This document shows, piece after piece, positions 53,368-63,231 of a stretch of 64,000 nucleotides of DNA. The DNA comes from Oscillospiraceae bacterium (GTDB taxonomy: Bacteria; Bacillota; Clostridia; Oscillospirales; CAG-272). Both the position numbers and the translations under genes were made by a program. The notes below the pieces were generated by a model, which had not been told where the DNA came from, did no database searches, and was given only the letters and a program-made list of their open reading frames with translations. How positions within the stretch are numbered: position 1 is the first letter of the stretch; each line of letters starts with the position of its first letter. Location: the NCBI GenBank assembly GCA_015064445.1, contig SVSE01000001.1:1-64000 (forward strand). The letters are read 5' to 3'.

Positions 53368-54552
53368 ATGAAACAATTTGAACTCAAATATGGCTGTAAC
53401 CCAAACCAAAAGCCATCAAAAATTTACATGGAAAACGGAGCAGAGCTCCCTATTGAAATCCTTTGTGGCCGTCCAGGATACATCAACTTCCTTGATGCAT
53501 TCAATTCATGGCAGCTCGTAAAGGAGCTTAAAGAGGCAACAGGTCTCCCTTGCGCTACCTCGTTTAAGCATGTTAGCCCTACATCTGCGGCAGTAGGTAT
53601 TCCACTTTCAGAAAAGCTTAAGAAGGCTTGCTTTGTTGATGATGTTGAGGGACTTGATGAATCCCCACTCGCTTGTGCATATGCAAGAGCAAGAGGAACT
53701 GATAGAATGTGCTCCTTCGGTGACTGGGTTGCACTCTCTGATGTATGTGATGCTACAACAGCACTTCTTATCAAGCGTGAAATCTCCGACGGTGTTATCG
53801 CTCCAGGCTATACCGATGAGGCTCTTGAAATTCTCAAATCAAAGAGAAAGGGCAACTACAACATCGTAAAGATTGATGCTGACTTCGTTCCAGATCCTAT
53901 CGAGCGTAAGCAGGTATATGGAATTACCTTTGAGCAGGGCAGAAACAACTTTGAAATCAATAAAGAGCTTCTTACAGATATCGTAACAGAAAACAAGAAT
54001 CTTCCTGAGGAAGCTGTTCGCGATCTTATAATCGCTCTTATCACACTTAAATATACACAGTCCAACTCCGTTTGCTATGCATATCAGGGACAGGCTATCG
54101 GCGTAGGCGCAGGTCAGCAGTCAAGAATTCACTGCACACGCCTTGCTGGTACAAAGGCAGATACATGGCACCTTCGTCAGCACGATAAGGTTCTCAATCT
54201 TCCTTTCCGTGATGATATTTCAAGACCTGACAGAGATAATGTTATCGATGGCTACATCAACAAGAATGAAGAGGATGTATGCGCTGATGGTAACTGGCAG
54301 AAGTACTTTACAACTCAGCCAGAGCCACTTACAGACGCTGAGGCAAGAGAGTATCTTGATTCCATCACAGGTGTAAGCGTTGGTTCTGACGCATTCTTCC
54401 CATTCAGCGATAATATCGAAAGAGCAAAGAAGAGTGGCGTTTCCTATATCGCAGAGCCAGGTGGATCTATCAGAGACGATCTCGTAATTGAGTGCTGTAA
54501 TAAGTATGGAATGGTTATGGCATTCACAAAGATGAGACTTTTCCACCATTAA
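53368..54552 (+). CDS. purH: AICAR formyltransferase, stand-alone (PurH C-terminal domain only)
   Basis: 394 residues. Matches the AICARFT half of PurH (PF01808): ELKYGCNPNQKPS, SFKHVSPTSAAVG (catalytic KHxxP), YTQSNSVCYA, GAGQQSRIHC, and SDAFFPFSDNIERA. The MGS-like IMP cyclohydrolase domain is wholly missing. It uses 10-formyl-THF to formylate AICAR, the metabolite sensed by the riboswitch upstream. SD TAGGAGCG. Placed directly after the PurO gene. Confidence 0.95.
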   Translation: MKQFELKYGCNPNQKPSKIYMENGAELPIEILCGRPGYINFLDAFNSWQLVKELKEATGLPCATSFKHVSPTSAAVGIPLSEKLKKACFVDDVEGLDESPLACAYARARGTDRMCSFGDWVALSDVCDATTALLIKREISDGVIAPGYTDEALEILKSKRKGNYNIVKIDADFVPDPIERKQVYGITFEQGRNNFEINKELLTDIVTENKNLPEEAVRDLIIALITLKYTQSNSVCYAYQGQAIGVGAGQQSRIHCTRLAGTKADTWHLRQHDKVLNLPFRDDISRPDRDNVIDGYINKNEEDVCADGNWQKYFTTQPEPLTDAEAREYLDSITGVSVGSDAFFPFSDNIERAKKSGVSYIAEPGGSIRDDLVIECCNKYGMVMAFTKMRLFHH

Positions 54553-54564
54553 TGAGGTGACTCG

Positions 54565-55836
54565 ATGAAGGTAATGGTTGTAGGTGGCGGTGGAAGAGAA
54601 CACGCCATCATAAAAAAGCTTAGGGAAAGCAAAAAGATAACAGCGCTTTATGCTTTGCCAGGCAACGGTGGAATGGCAAATGATGCCACATGCGTTGCTA
54701 TCGGTGCAAAGGATATTGACGGTATCGTAGCTTTTGCAAAGGAAAACCAGATTGACTATGCTGTTGTAGCTCCGGACGATCCACTCGTTCTTGGATGCGT
54801 AGATGCATTGAATGAAATAGGTGTTCCTTGCTTTGGTCCTTCAAAGGCTGCTGCCATAATCGAGGGAAGTAAGGTTTTCTCAAAGAACCTTATGAAAAAG
54901 TATGGTATTCCAACTGCAAGCTATGATGTTTTCTCCGATGCAGAAAAGGCGCTTGAGTTTATTAAGAGCGCACCTATCCCAACAGTTATTAAGGCAGATG
55001 GATTGGCGCTTGGCAAGGGCGTTGTAATCGCCTTTACAAGAGAAGAGGCTGTCGATGCCATAAAATCCATTATGGAGGATAAAAAATTCGGCGATAGTGG
55101 TAACAATATCGTTATCGAGGAGTTTTTGACAGGCCCAGAGGTTTCAGTTCTTGCGTTTACTGACGGAAAGACCGTTAAGCCTATGGTTTCCTCTATGGAC
55201 CATAAGAGAGCCCTTGATTTCGATAAGGGACTCAATACAGGTGGAATGGGAACAATCGCTCCTAATCCATATTACACCGCTGAAATTGCAGATGAATGTA
55301 TGGAAAAGATTTTCTTGCCTACAATCGATGCAATGAATAAAGAGGGCAGAACCTTTAAGGGATGCTTGTACTTCGGTCTTATGCTTACTCCTAACGGTCC
55401 TAAGGTTATCGAGTATAACTGTCGTTTTGGAGATCCTGAAACACAGGTTGTTTTGCCACTTCTTGAAAGCGACCTCTTTGAGGTTATGCAGAGCGTTACA
55501 AACGAAACCTTGGCTGACCAAGAGGTTAAATTTGCTGACAAGAGCGCTTGCTGTGTAATAATGGCATCAAAGGGATATCCTGAAAAGTATGAAAATGGCT
55601 TTGAAATTGTAATTCCTGAAAATATTGCTGATAGCGTTTATGTTGCAGGTGCAAAGCTCTACGACGGAAAGCTTCTTAGCGCAGGTGGACGAGTTCTTGG
55701 AGTTACTGCTATTGCAGATACTCTTAAGGGCGCAATCGACAACGCATATACAAAGGTAAAGGCAATTAAGTTTGACAATGCTTTTTATAGAAGCGACATC
55801 GGACAAAGAGCACTTAAAGCAACGGAGGAAAAATAA
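54565..55836 (+). CDS. purD: PurD, GAR synthetase
   Basis: 423 residues, ATP-grasp enzyme. VVGGGGREHAI at the N-terminus, PSKAAAIIEGSKVFSK, KADGLALGKGVVIA, and the metal site EYNCRFGDPETQ. It joins phosphoribosylamine and glycine, so it uses the direct product of the unusual PurF. Its stop shares one base with the purL start (TAATG). Confidence 0.96.
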   Translation: MKVMVVGGGGREHAIIKKLRESKKITALYALPGNGGMANDATCVAIGAKDIDGIVAFAKENQIDYAVVAPDDPLVLGCVDALNEIGVPCFGPSKAAAIIEGSKVFSKNLMKKYGIPTASYDVFSDAEKALEFIKSAPIPTVIKADGLALGKGVVIAFTREEAVDAIKSIMEDKKFGDSGNNIVIEEFLTGPEVSVLAFTDGKTVKPMVSSMDHKRALDFDKGLNTGGMGTIAPNPYYTAEIADECMEKIFLPTIDAMNKEGRTFKGCLYFGLMLTPNGPKVIEYNCRFGDPETQVVLPLLESDLFEVMQSVTNETLADQEVKFADKSACCVIMASKGYPEKYENGFEIVIPENIADSVYVAGAKLYDGKLLSAGGRVLGVTAIADTLKGAIDNAYTKVKAIKFDNAFYRSDIGQRALKATEEK

Positions 55837-58800
55837 TGGTTTATCGTATATATGTAGAGAAGAAGCAGGGACTCGAAAACGAGGCAAATGCTCTTTACTC
55901 TGAGATAAAAACCTTTTTGGGCATCGAGTCCATTGAAAAGGTTAGACTTTTGAATAGATATGATGTTGAAAACATATCCGAGGAGCTCTTTGAATACTCT
56001 GTAAAGACAGTTTTCTCAGAGCCACAGCTTGACAATACATACTCAAGCATTGAAAATGACGGAGCAGTAGTGTTTGCAACCGAATATCTCCCAGGTCAGT
56101 TCGACCAAAGAGCTGATTCAGCAGCACAATGCATTCAGCTTATTTCACAGGCAGATAAGCCAAGCGTTCAAAGCGCAAAGGTTTATATGCTTTACGGAAA
56201 GCTTTCCAAAAATGACATCGAGAGAATTAAAAAGCATGTTATCAATCCTGTTGAAGCACGCGAGGCATCTCTTGATGAAAAGGAAACCCTTAAAACAGAG
56301 CACGAGATTCCTGCTGATGTAAAGACAATCGATGGATTTATCGATCTTGATAAGCAGGGACTTGCTGATTTCGTTAAGTCATATGCACTTGCTATGGATA
56401 ACGATGATATTAAATTTTGTCAGGATTATTTCAATAGCGAGGGAAGAAATCCTACCGTTACTGAAATAAGAATGATTGATACATACTGGTCTGACCACTG
56501 TCGTCATACCACCTTCTTGACAACTATCGACAATGTAACCTTTGAGGACGAGCTTCTTCAAAAGACCTATGACGATTATATTGAAACAAGAAAGTATCTC
56601 GGCAGAACAAAGCCAGTAAACCTTATGGATATCGCAACTCTCGCAGTTAGATATCTCAAAAAGGAAGGAAAGCTTGAAAAGCTTGATGAGAGTGAGGAAA
56701 TCAATGCTTGTACCGTTAAAATCGATGTTGAGGTTGACGGTAAGATTGAGCCTTGGCTCTTGCTCTTCAAGAACGAAACACATAACCACCCAACAGAAAT
56801 TGAGCCATTCGGTGGCGCAGCAACTTGTATCGGTGGTGCTATAAGAGACCCGTTGTCTGGTAGATCTTATGTATACGGAGCTATGCGTCTTACAGGTGCA
56901 GCAGATCCATTGAGACCTCTTGAGCAGACAATCGAGGGTAAGCTCCCACAAAGAAAAATTGTTACAACTGCCGCAGCAGGATATTCCTCATACGGTAACC
57001 AAATCGGTCTTGCAACAGGTATCGTTGATGAAATCTATCACGACGGTTATGCTGCAAAGCATCTTGAGGTTGGAGCAGTAATTGCAGCAGCACCTCAAAA
57101 GAACGTACGCAGAGAAAGACCAGAGGACGGAGATGTTGTAATCCTTCTTGGTGGAAGAACAGGACGCGATGGCTGTGGTGGAGCAACAGGCTCATCAAAG
57201 TCACATACAGTAAAATCCCTTGAGCTCTGTGGAGCAGAGGTACAGAAGGGAAATGCACCTGAGGAAAGAAAGCTTCAAAGATTGTTCAGAAACTATGATG
57301 CTTGTCGTATGATTAAGCGTTGTAATGACTTTGGCGCAGGCGGTGTATCCGTTGCTATCGGTGAGCTTGCAGATGGTCTTGAAATCAATCTTAATGCAGT
57401 TCCTAAAAAGTATGATGGTCTTGACGGAACAGAGCTTGCAATAAGCGAGTCGCAAGAGAGAATGGCTGTTGTTGTTGAGTCAAAGGATGTTGAAGGCTTC
57501 CTTAAGCTCGCTCACAGCGAAAACCTTGAGGCGACAGTTGTTGCTACAGTTAAGGCAGAGCCAAGACTTAGAATGCTTCATAATGGCAGAGCTATAGTAG
57601 ATATCAGCCGTGAATTCCTTAATTCAAACGGTGCTGAAAAGCATATTGATATCGCACCTGCAAAAATTGAATGCTATGCAAAGGAAATCCCAGCTGATTT
57701 TGAGAGCGGAATGAATGCGTTGGTATCAGATCTCAACATTTGCTCAAAGCGTGGACTTAGCGAGAGATTTGATAGCACAATCGGCGCTGGCACAGTTCTC
57801 ATGCCTTTCGGTGGTAAATATCAGAGAACACCTATTCAGGCAATGGTTCAAAAGATTTCAGTTGAAAAGGAGCATACGAGCGATTGCTCATTTATGGCTT
57901 GGGGCTATAACCCATTCATTTCTGAAAAGAGCCCATTCCATGGTGCATATCTTGCAGTTATTGAATCCGTATCAAAGCTTATCGCAACTGGTGCTAAGTT
58001 TGAGGATGTTTACCTTACATTCCAAGAGTATTTTGAAAAGCCACTTAAGGATCCAAAGAGATGGGGCAAGCCACTTGCAGCACTTCTTGGCTCGTTTAAG
58101 GCTCAAAAGGAGCTTGGCATAGGCTCTATCGGTGGTAAGGACTCAATGAGTGGTTCATTTGAAAAGCTCGATGTTCCTCCAACACTTATTTCATTTGCAG
58201 TAACAACAGGTAAGACTGACGATGTAATTTCTCCTGAATTTAAGAAGGCAGGAAATAAGGTTGTTATTCTTAAGCCTGAATATGATGAAAATCATCTTCC
58301 AAAGACAGATTCCTTGCTCGCTGTATACGATAAGGTTACAGAGCTTGCAAGAGCTGGTAAGGTTGCAAGCGCTTATACACCTACAATCGGTGGTGTAGCT
58401 GAGGCTATCTATAAGATGGGAATCGGTAATGCGCTTGGCTTCGAATTCGATAGCGCTCTTACACTTGAGGATATATTCGGCTATAATTATGGTTCATTTA
58501 TCCTCGAGCTTACCGAGGATATCGATGTTGGAGTTACACTTGGTAAGGTAACAAGCGACCTTTCAATTGTATATAATGGAAAGAAGCTTTCCATTAGTAC
58601 TCTTAATAGCCTTTACGAGGGCAAGCTTGAGGGAATTTATTCCTGCAATATTAAGAGCCCATCCGACAAAATCGAAACAATTTCCTATAATGTTGATAAG
58701 AAATTTGCATCTAACATCAAGGTTGCAAGGCCAAAGGTTCTTATTCCTGTATTCCCAGGCACTAACTGCGAGTTCGACTCTGCAAAGGCTGTTGAGGACG

Positions 58801-59525
58801 CAGGAGCAGAGGCTGATATCTTTGTAATCAATAACCTTAGTGCAGACGATATTAAGAGAAGCGCAGAGGAGTTTGTTGCAAAGCTTAAAAACTCACAAAT
58901 CGTATTTATTCCAGGTGGATTCTCTGGTGGAGATGAGCCAGATGGCTCAGGTAAGTTTATTACCGCATTCTTCAGAGGAGCCGCTGTTAAGGAAGAGGTA
59001 ACAAATCTTCTTGAAAAGCGCGACGGACTTATGTGTGGTATATGCAATGGCTTCCAGGCGCTTATCAAGCTCGGACTCGTTCCGTTTGGCAAAATTATTG
59101 ATACCGACGAAACCTGCCCAACTCTTACATTTAACAACATTGCACGCCACCAATCAAAGATTGTAAGAACAAGAGTTGCAACAAACAACTCCCCATGGCT
59201 TGCAAATTGTAATGTTGGAGATGTTTATAATGTTCCGATTTCACACGGAGAAGGTAAGTTCTTGGCTAACGATGAAACAATCGCAAGACTTATCGCTAAC
59301 GGACAAATCGCAACCCAGTATGTTGACCTTAACGGTAATGCAACATATGACATTGATTACAACCCAAATGGTTCATCTCTTGCAATTGAGGGAATTATTT
59401 CACCTGACGGTCGTGTAATCGGTAAAATGGGCCACTCCGAGCGTGTTGGTAACGGTCTTTATAAGAATGTTTACGGCGACTATGATATAAAGATGTTCAA
59501 GAGCGCTGTAAAGTACTTTAAATAA
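55836..59525 (+). CDS. purL: PurL, single-chain FGAM synthetase with glutaminase domain
   Basis: 1229 residues. Long form as in proteobacteria and many clostridia: N-terminal domain, two PurM-like halves (SDHCRHTTF, HNHPTEIEPFGGAATCIGG) and a C-terminal class I glutaminase with MCGICNGFQ (nucleophile Cys about 1068) and SHGEGKF (catalytic His). So glutamine-dependent amidation is intact here, in contrast to PurF. No separate purQ or purS is needed. Last gene of the purine operon. Confidence 0.95.
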   Translation: MVYRIYVEKKQGLENEANALYSEIKTFLGIESIEKVRLLNRYDVENISEELFEYSVKTVFSEPQLDNTYSSIENDGAVVFATEYLPGQFDQRADSAAQCIQLISQADKPSVQSAKVYMLYGKLSKNDIERIKKHVINPVEAREASLDEKETLKTEHEIPADVKTIDGFIDLDKQGLADFVKSYALAMDNDDIKFCQDYFNSEGRNPTVTEIRMIDTYWSDHCRHTTFLTTIDNVTFEDELLQKTYDDYIETRKYLGRTKPVNLMDIATLAVRYLKKEGKLEKLDESEEINACTVKIDVEVDGKIEPWLLLFKNETHNHPTEIEPFGGAATCIGGAIRDPLSGRSYVYGAMRLTGAADPLRPLEQTIEGKLPQRKIVTTAAAGYSSYGNQIGLATGIVDEIYHDGYAAKHLEVGAVIAAAPQKNVRRERPEDGDVVILLGGRTGRDGCGGATGSSKSHTVKSLELCGAEVQKGNAPEERKLQRLFRNYDACRMIKRCNDFGAGGVSVAIGELADGLEINLNAVPKKYDGLDGTELAISESQERMAVVVESKDVEGFLKLAHSENLEATVVATVKAEPRLRMLHNGRAIVDISREFLNSNGAEKHIDIAPAKIECYAKEIPADFESGMNALVSDLNICSKRGLSERFDSTIGAGTVLMPFGGKYQRTPIQAMVQKISVEKEHTSDCSFMAWGYNPFISEKSPFHGAYLAVIESVSKLIATGAKFEDVYLTFQEYFEKPLKDPKRWGKPLAALLGSFKAQKELGIGSIGGKDSMSGSFEKLDVPPTLISFAVTTGKTDDVISPEFKKAGNKVVILKPEYDENHLPKTDSLLAVYDKVTELARAGKVASAYTPTIGGVAEAIYKMGIGNALGFEFDSALTLEDIFGYNYGSFILELTEDIDVGVTLGKVTSDLSIVYNGKKLSISTLNSLYEGKLEGIYSCNIKSPSDKIETISYNVDKKFASNIKVARPKVLIPVFPGTNCEFDSAKAVEDAGAEADIFVINNLSADDIKRSAEEFVAKLKNSQIVFIPGGFSGGDEPDGSGKFITAFFRGAAVKEEVTNLLEKRDGLMCGICNGFQALIKLGLVPFGKIIDTDETCPTLTFNNIARHQSKIVRTRVATNNSPWLANCNVGDVYNVPISHGEGKFLANDETIARLIANGQIATQYVDLNGNATYDIDYNPNGSSLAIEGIISPDGRVIGKMGHSERVGNGLYKNVYGDYDIKMFKSAVKYFK

Positions 59526-59535
59526 GCCAAATATA

Positions 59536-59564
59536 GGACGCCTTGATTAAAAGTCAAGGTGTCC
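59536..59564 (+). other. Hairpin between purL and serC
   Basis: GGACGCCTTGA / TCAAGGTGTCC, 11 bp with one G-T pair and a 7-nt loop. It is followed by AAGGCTACTAATTTTGC rather than a clear T-run, so it may be a weak terminator, a processing stem or a serC leader element. Confidence 0.5.
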
Positions 59565-59614
59565 AAGGCTACTAATTTTGCTAAAAATTTTTATATAATA
59601 TGGAGGTTTCTATT

Positions 59615-60703
59615 ATGGAACGCGTTTACAACTTTTCAGCAGGTCCGTCTATGCTTCCTCTCGAGGTTCTCGAAAAGGCTGCTGCGGAAATGCTATGCTA
59701 CAAGGATAGCGGAATGTCTGTTATGGAGATGAGCCATCGCTCACCTGTATACGAGGAGATCATCCAAGATGCAGAGAAGCTTCTCCGTAAGATTATGAAC
59801 ATTCCTGACAATTACAAGGTTCTTTTCCTTCAGGGTGGTGCATCAACTCAGTTTGCTGCAGTTCCACTTAACTTGATGAACAAGAACAATAAGGCTGATT
59901 ATATCGTATCTGGTCAGTTCTCAGGCAAGGCTTATAAGGAGGCTCAAAAGTACGGAGATGCAGCTTGCGTAGCTACATCAAAGGATGCTAACTTTGCATT
60001 CATTCCTGAAACAACTCGTGAGTCCTTCCGTCCTGATGCAGACTATGTTCATATCTGCTTCAACAACACAATTTACGGAACAAAGTTCCACTATATCCCA
60101 GACACAGGAGATATTCCTCTTGTTGCTGATATGTCCTCTTGCATTATCAGTGAGCCTGTTGATGTATCAAAGTTTGGTATGATTTATGCAGGCGCACAGA
60201 AGAATATGGCTCCAGCAGGTCTTACAATCGTAATCATCAGAGAAGACCTTATGGGCAACGCTCGTGCTGACATTCCTACAATGCTTGACTATAAGACAAT
60301 GGCTGACAACGATTCTATGTACAACACTCCTCCTTGCTACTGCATTTATGTTGCAAAGCTTGTTTATGAGTGGATTGAGTCACTTGGTGGCCTTGAAAAG
60401 ATGAAGGAATTGAACGAGAAAAAGGCGAAGGTTCTTTATGACTATCTTGATAGCCAGGATTACTATATCGCACCTGTAAAGAAGGAGTGCCGTTCACTTA
60501 TGAATGTTACCTTCGTAACAGGCGACGCAGACCTTGACAAGAAGTTCGCTTCAGAGGCTGCAAAGGCTGGACTTAAGAACCTCAAGGGACATCGTTCCGT
60601 TGGTGGTATGAGAGCTTCTATCTACAACGCTATGCCATATGATGGTGTTGTTGCTCTTGTTGAATTTATGAAGAAGTTCGCTTCGGAAAATCCTAAGGCA
60701 TAA
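59615..60703 (+). CDS. serC: SerC, phosphoserine aminotransferase
   Basis: 362 residues from ATG 59615; the track ATG at 59600 overlaps the SD GGAGG. Opens VYNFSAGPSMLP, with EMSHRSPVYEEI, LQGGASTQF, the Schiff-base Lys in YAGAQKNMAPAG (about 193) and the C-terminal GHRSVGGMRASIYNA. A PLP enzyme converting 3-phosphohydroxypyruvate to phosphoserine. It heads serC-serA-DUF1015. Serine feeds one-carbon units to the folate steps of the adjacent purine operon. Confidence 0.96.
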   Translation: MERVYNFSAGPSMLPLEVLEKAAAEMLCYKDSGMSVMEMSHRSPVYEEIIQDAEKLLRKIMNIPDNYKVLFLQGGASTQFAAVPLNLMNKNNKADYIVSGQFSGKAYKEAQKYGDAACVATSKDANFAFIPETTRESFRPDADYVHICFNNTIYGTKFHYIPDTGDIPLVADMSSCIISEPVDVSKFGMIYAGAQKNMAPAGLTIVIIREDLMGNARADIPTMLDYKTMADNDSMYNTPPCYCIYVAKLVYEWIESLGGLEKMKELNEKKAKVLYDYLDSQDYYIAPVKKECRSLMNVTFVTGDADLDKKFASEAAKAGLKNLKGHRSVGGMRASIYNAMPYDGVVALVEFMKKFASENPKA

Positions 60704-60717
60704 AAGAGGAATTTGAA

Positions 60718-61878
60718 ATGAAAAAGATTAAGCTTATGAATAAAATTGCAGCAGTTGGTACTGATAATTTCGACCGTGCTGTATATGAGGTATCTGATAC
60801 TCTTGAAAATCCAGATGCTATAATGGTTCGTTCTGCTGCACTCCATGATATGGAAATGAATCCTGAGCTCAAGGCTATTGCTCGTTGTGGCGCAGGTGTT
60901 AACAACATTCCTGTTGAAAAGTGCACAGAGAAGGGCATCGTTGTATTTAATACACCTGGTGCTAATGCTAATGGCGTTAAGGAGCTTGCAATTTGTGCGC
61001 TCGTTCTCGCTGCAAGAGATGTTGTTGGTGGTATTGAGTGGGTAAAATCACTTGCTGGCACATCTGATGTTGCAAAGACAGTTGAAAAGGGCAAGGGCGC
61101 TTATGTTGGTACAGAGCTTGCTGGAAAGAAGCTTGGCGTTATCGGTCTTGGCGCTATCGGTGGTATGGTTGCAAATGCAGCTAACGCTCTTGGTATGACT
61201 GTTGTTGGTTGCGACCCATATATCACTCCTGCAGCTGCTTGGAGTCTTGCTCCATCTGTTAAGCAGGCAGCTTCTTATGAGGACATCTTTAAGACATGTG
61301 ATTATATTACACTCCATGTTCCAGCAACTCCTCAAACAAAGAATATGATTAACGAAAAGTCCATCGCTATGATGAAGGACGGAGTTAGAATTATCAATCT
61401 TGCAAGAGCAGACCTTGTTTGCGCTGCTGATATGAAGAAGGCACTTGCTGATAAGAAGGTTGCTAAGTATGTAACTGACTTCCCAACTGACGAAACAGTT
61501 GGCGCAGAGGGAATTATCAATGTTCCTCACCTTGGCGCTTCAACAGTTGAATCCGAGGACCATTGCGCAGTTATGGCTGCTATTCAGCTTGATGAGTACC
61601 TTAAGAATGGTAACATTAAGAATAGCGTTAACTTCCCAAATGTTTCTCTCCCACACAACTCTCTTGCAAGAGTTTGTGTAATGCATAAGAATGTTCCTAA
61701 CACAATCTCCCAAATCACTGCTGCATTTGCATCTGTAAATGTAAACATTGAGAATATGGCTAATGGCTCTAAGGGAGAGGTTGCTTACACAATTATCGAA
61801 ACAAACGAGAAGGTAAGCGACGATGTTGTTAAGGCAGTTATGGCAGTAGAGGGCGTTTCAAAGGTTCTTTGCTACTAA
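60718..61878 (+). CDS. serA: SerA, D-3-phosphoglycerate dehydrogenase with ACT domain
   Basis: 386 residues. D-2-hydroxyacid dehydrogenase fold with ARCGAGVNNIPVE, the NAD-binding GVIGLGAIGGMVA, Arg in NLARADL (usual RGG replaced by RAD), and the catalytic His in PHLGASTVESE. A C-terminal ACT domain (about 318-386) probably gives serine feedback control. It lacks the intervening ASB domain of long SerA forms. 14 bp after serC. Confidence 0.94.
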   Translation: MKKIKLMNKIAAVGTDNFDRAVYEVSDTLENPDAIMVRSAALHDMEMNPELKAIARCGAGVNNIPVEKCTEKGIVVFNTPGANANGVKELAICALVLAARDVVGGIEWVKSLAGTSDVAKTVEKGKGAYVGTELAGKKLGVIGLGAIGGMVANAANALGMTVVGCDPYITPAAAWSLAPSVKQAASYEDIFKTCDYITLHVPATPQTKNMINEKSIAMMKDGVRIINLARADLVCAADMKKALADKKVAKYVTDFPTDETVGAEGIINVPHLGASTVESEDHCAVMAAIQLDEYLKNGNIKNSVNFPNVSLPHNSLARVCVMHKNVPNTISQITAAFASVNVNIENMANGSKGEVAYTIIETNEKVSDDVVKAVMAVEGVSKVLCY

Positions 61879-61891
61879 TCGGTGATTTGTT

Positions 61892-63136
61892 ATGATTACA
61901 GTAAAGCCATTTAATGCACTTAGACCAACTGCTGACCTTGCAGATAAGTGCGCAGCCCTTCCTTATGATGTTATGTCAAGTGATGAGGCAAGAGAAATGG
62001 TTAAGGGAAATCCTTATTCATTCTTGCATATTGATAAGGCAGAAATTGACCTTGATAAATCTATTGATATATACGATGAAAGAGTATACGCAAAGGCAAG
62101 TGAAAACCTTAAAAAGCTTGAAAATGATGGCGTATATATAAACGACAACGATAAAAAGTTCTATTTCTACCGTCAAATTATGGACGGAAGAGCGCAAACT
62201 GGTATCGTTGGATGCGCTTCTATTGACGATTATATTGAAAATAGAATTAAAAAGCACGAGTTTACTCGCGCTGACAAGGAAATTGACCGTATAAAGCATG
62301 TAGATATTTGCTCGGCTCATACAGGACCTATTTTTCTTGCATATAAGGACTCTGCTACACTTGATGAAATCATCAAGCAGGAAACAGCCAAGGCGCCTAT
62401 CTATGATTTTGTCTCCGAGGACGGCGTAAGACACACCGTTTGGAGAGCAAGCGATAAGAGCGTTGATGATAAAATAAGCGAGGCATTTTCAGCTCTTGAC
62501 GCACTTTATATTGCCGATGGGCACCATCGTGCAGCATCAGCTGTTAAGGTTGGTATAAAGCGCAGAGAGGAAAATCCAAGCTATACAGGCAACGAGGAGT
62601 TTAACTTCTTCTTGTCAGTAATTTTCCCTGCAAATACTCTCAAGATTATGGACTACAACAGACTTTTGAAGGACTTGAATGGAATGTCCGTCGAGGAATT
62701 CTTGAAGGTTGTTGAGGAAAAAATCGGTACAGTAGAGGAGTATAAGGGCGATGGACCTTGTCGTCCAGCACAAAGACATTCTGTTGGAATGTTTGTTGGC
62801 GGAAAATGGTATCTTGTTAAGTTCTATGATAGCATTTGTAATGCCGACACTCCTGTTGAGCGTCTTGACTGTGCGATTTTGCAAAACAATCTTTTGTCTC
62901 CAATCCTTGGCATCAAGGATCCAAGAAGCGACAAGAGAATAGATTTTGCAGGTGGAATTCGTGGCCTTGATTATCTTGAAAAGAGATGTAATGAGGATAT
63001 GCAAATGGCAATCGCTATGTATCCAACATCCCTTGATGAGCTTATGTCGGTTGCCGATTCTGGCGCAGTTATGCCACCAAAATCCACTTGGTTTGAACCA
63101 AAGCTTCGCAGTGGAATTCTTATCCATAAAATATAA
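61892..63136 (+). CDS. DUF1015 family protein
   Basis: 414 residues. It matches DUF1015 with RPTADLADKCAALPYDVMS, NPYSFLHIDKAE, EHTRADKEIDR-like KHEFTRADKEIDR, ALYIADGHHRAASA and FAGGIRGLDYLEKR. Biochemical function is not established in my knowledge. In many clostridia it follows serC-serA, as here at 13 bp, so a role in serine or phosphoserine metabolism or its control is inferred from context only. The HHR motif suggests a metal or phosphate site. Confidence 0.9.
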   Translation: MITVKPFNALRPTADLADKCAALPYDVMSSDEAREMVKGNPYSFLHIDKAEIDLDKSIDIYDERVYAKASENLKKLENDGVYINDNDKKFYFYRQIMDGRAQTGIVGCASIDDYIENRIKKHEFTRADKEIDRIKHVDICSAHTGPIFLAYKDSATLDEIIKQETAKAPIYDFVSEDGVRHTVWRASDKSVDDKISEAFSALDALYIADGHHRAASAVKVGIKRREENPSYTGNEEFNFFLSVIFPANTLKIMDYNRLLKDLNGMSVEEFLKVVEEKIGTVEEYKGDGPCRPAQRHSVGMFVGGKWYLVKFYDSICNADTPVERLDCAILQNNLLSPILGIKDPRSDKRIDFAGGIRGLDYLEKRCNEDMQMAIAMYPTSLDELMSVADSGAVMPPKSTWFEPKLRSGILIHKI

Positions 63137-63137
63137 T

Positions 63138-63166
63138 AAAAAAGCACCATTTTTGGTGCTTTTTTA
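63138..63166 (+). terminator. Terminator of serC-serA-DUF1015
   Basis: AAAGCACCA / TGGTGCTTT stem, TTTT loop, T-tract. Confidence 0.88.
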
Positions 63167-63194
63167 ATTTTGAAATTTATAAATTCAAAAAATC
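63166..63194. repeat. AT-only intergenic element, copy C
   Basis: AATTTTGAAATTTATAAATTCAAAAAATC, related to the blocks at 18489, 35152 and 44301; lies between two terminators of convergent units. Confidence 0.35.
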
Positions 63195-63231
63195 AAAAAC
63201 GGCTTGAAATCCTTTTGTCAAGCCGTTTTTT
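63195..63231 (-). terminator. Terminator of tRNA-Leu
   Basis: AAAAACGGCTTGA / TCAAGCCGTTTTT, 13-bp stem directly after the CCA end, followed on the minus strand by GATTTTTTG. Confidence 0.9.
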
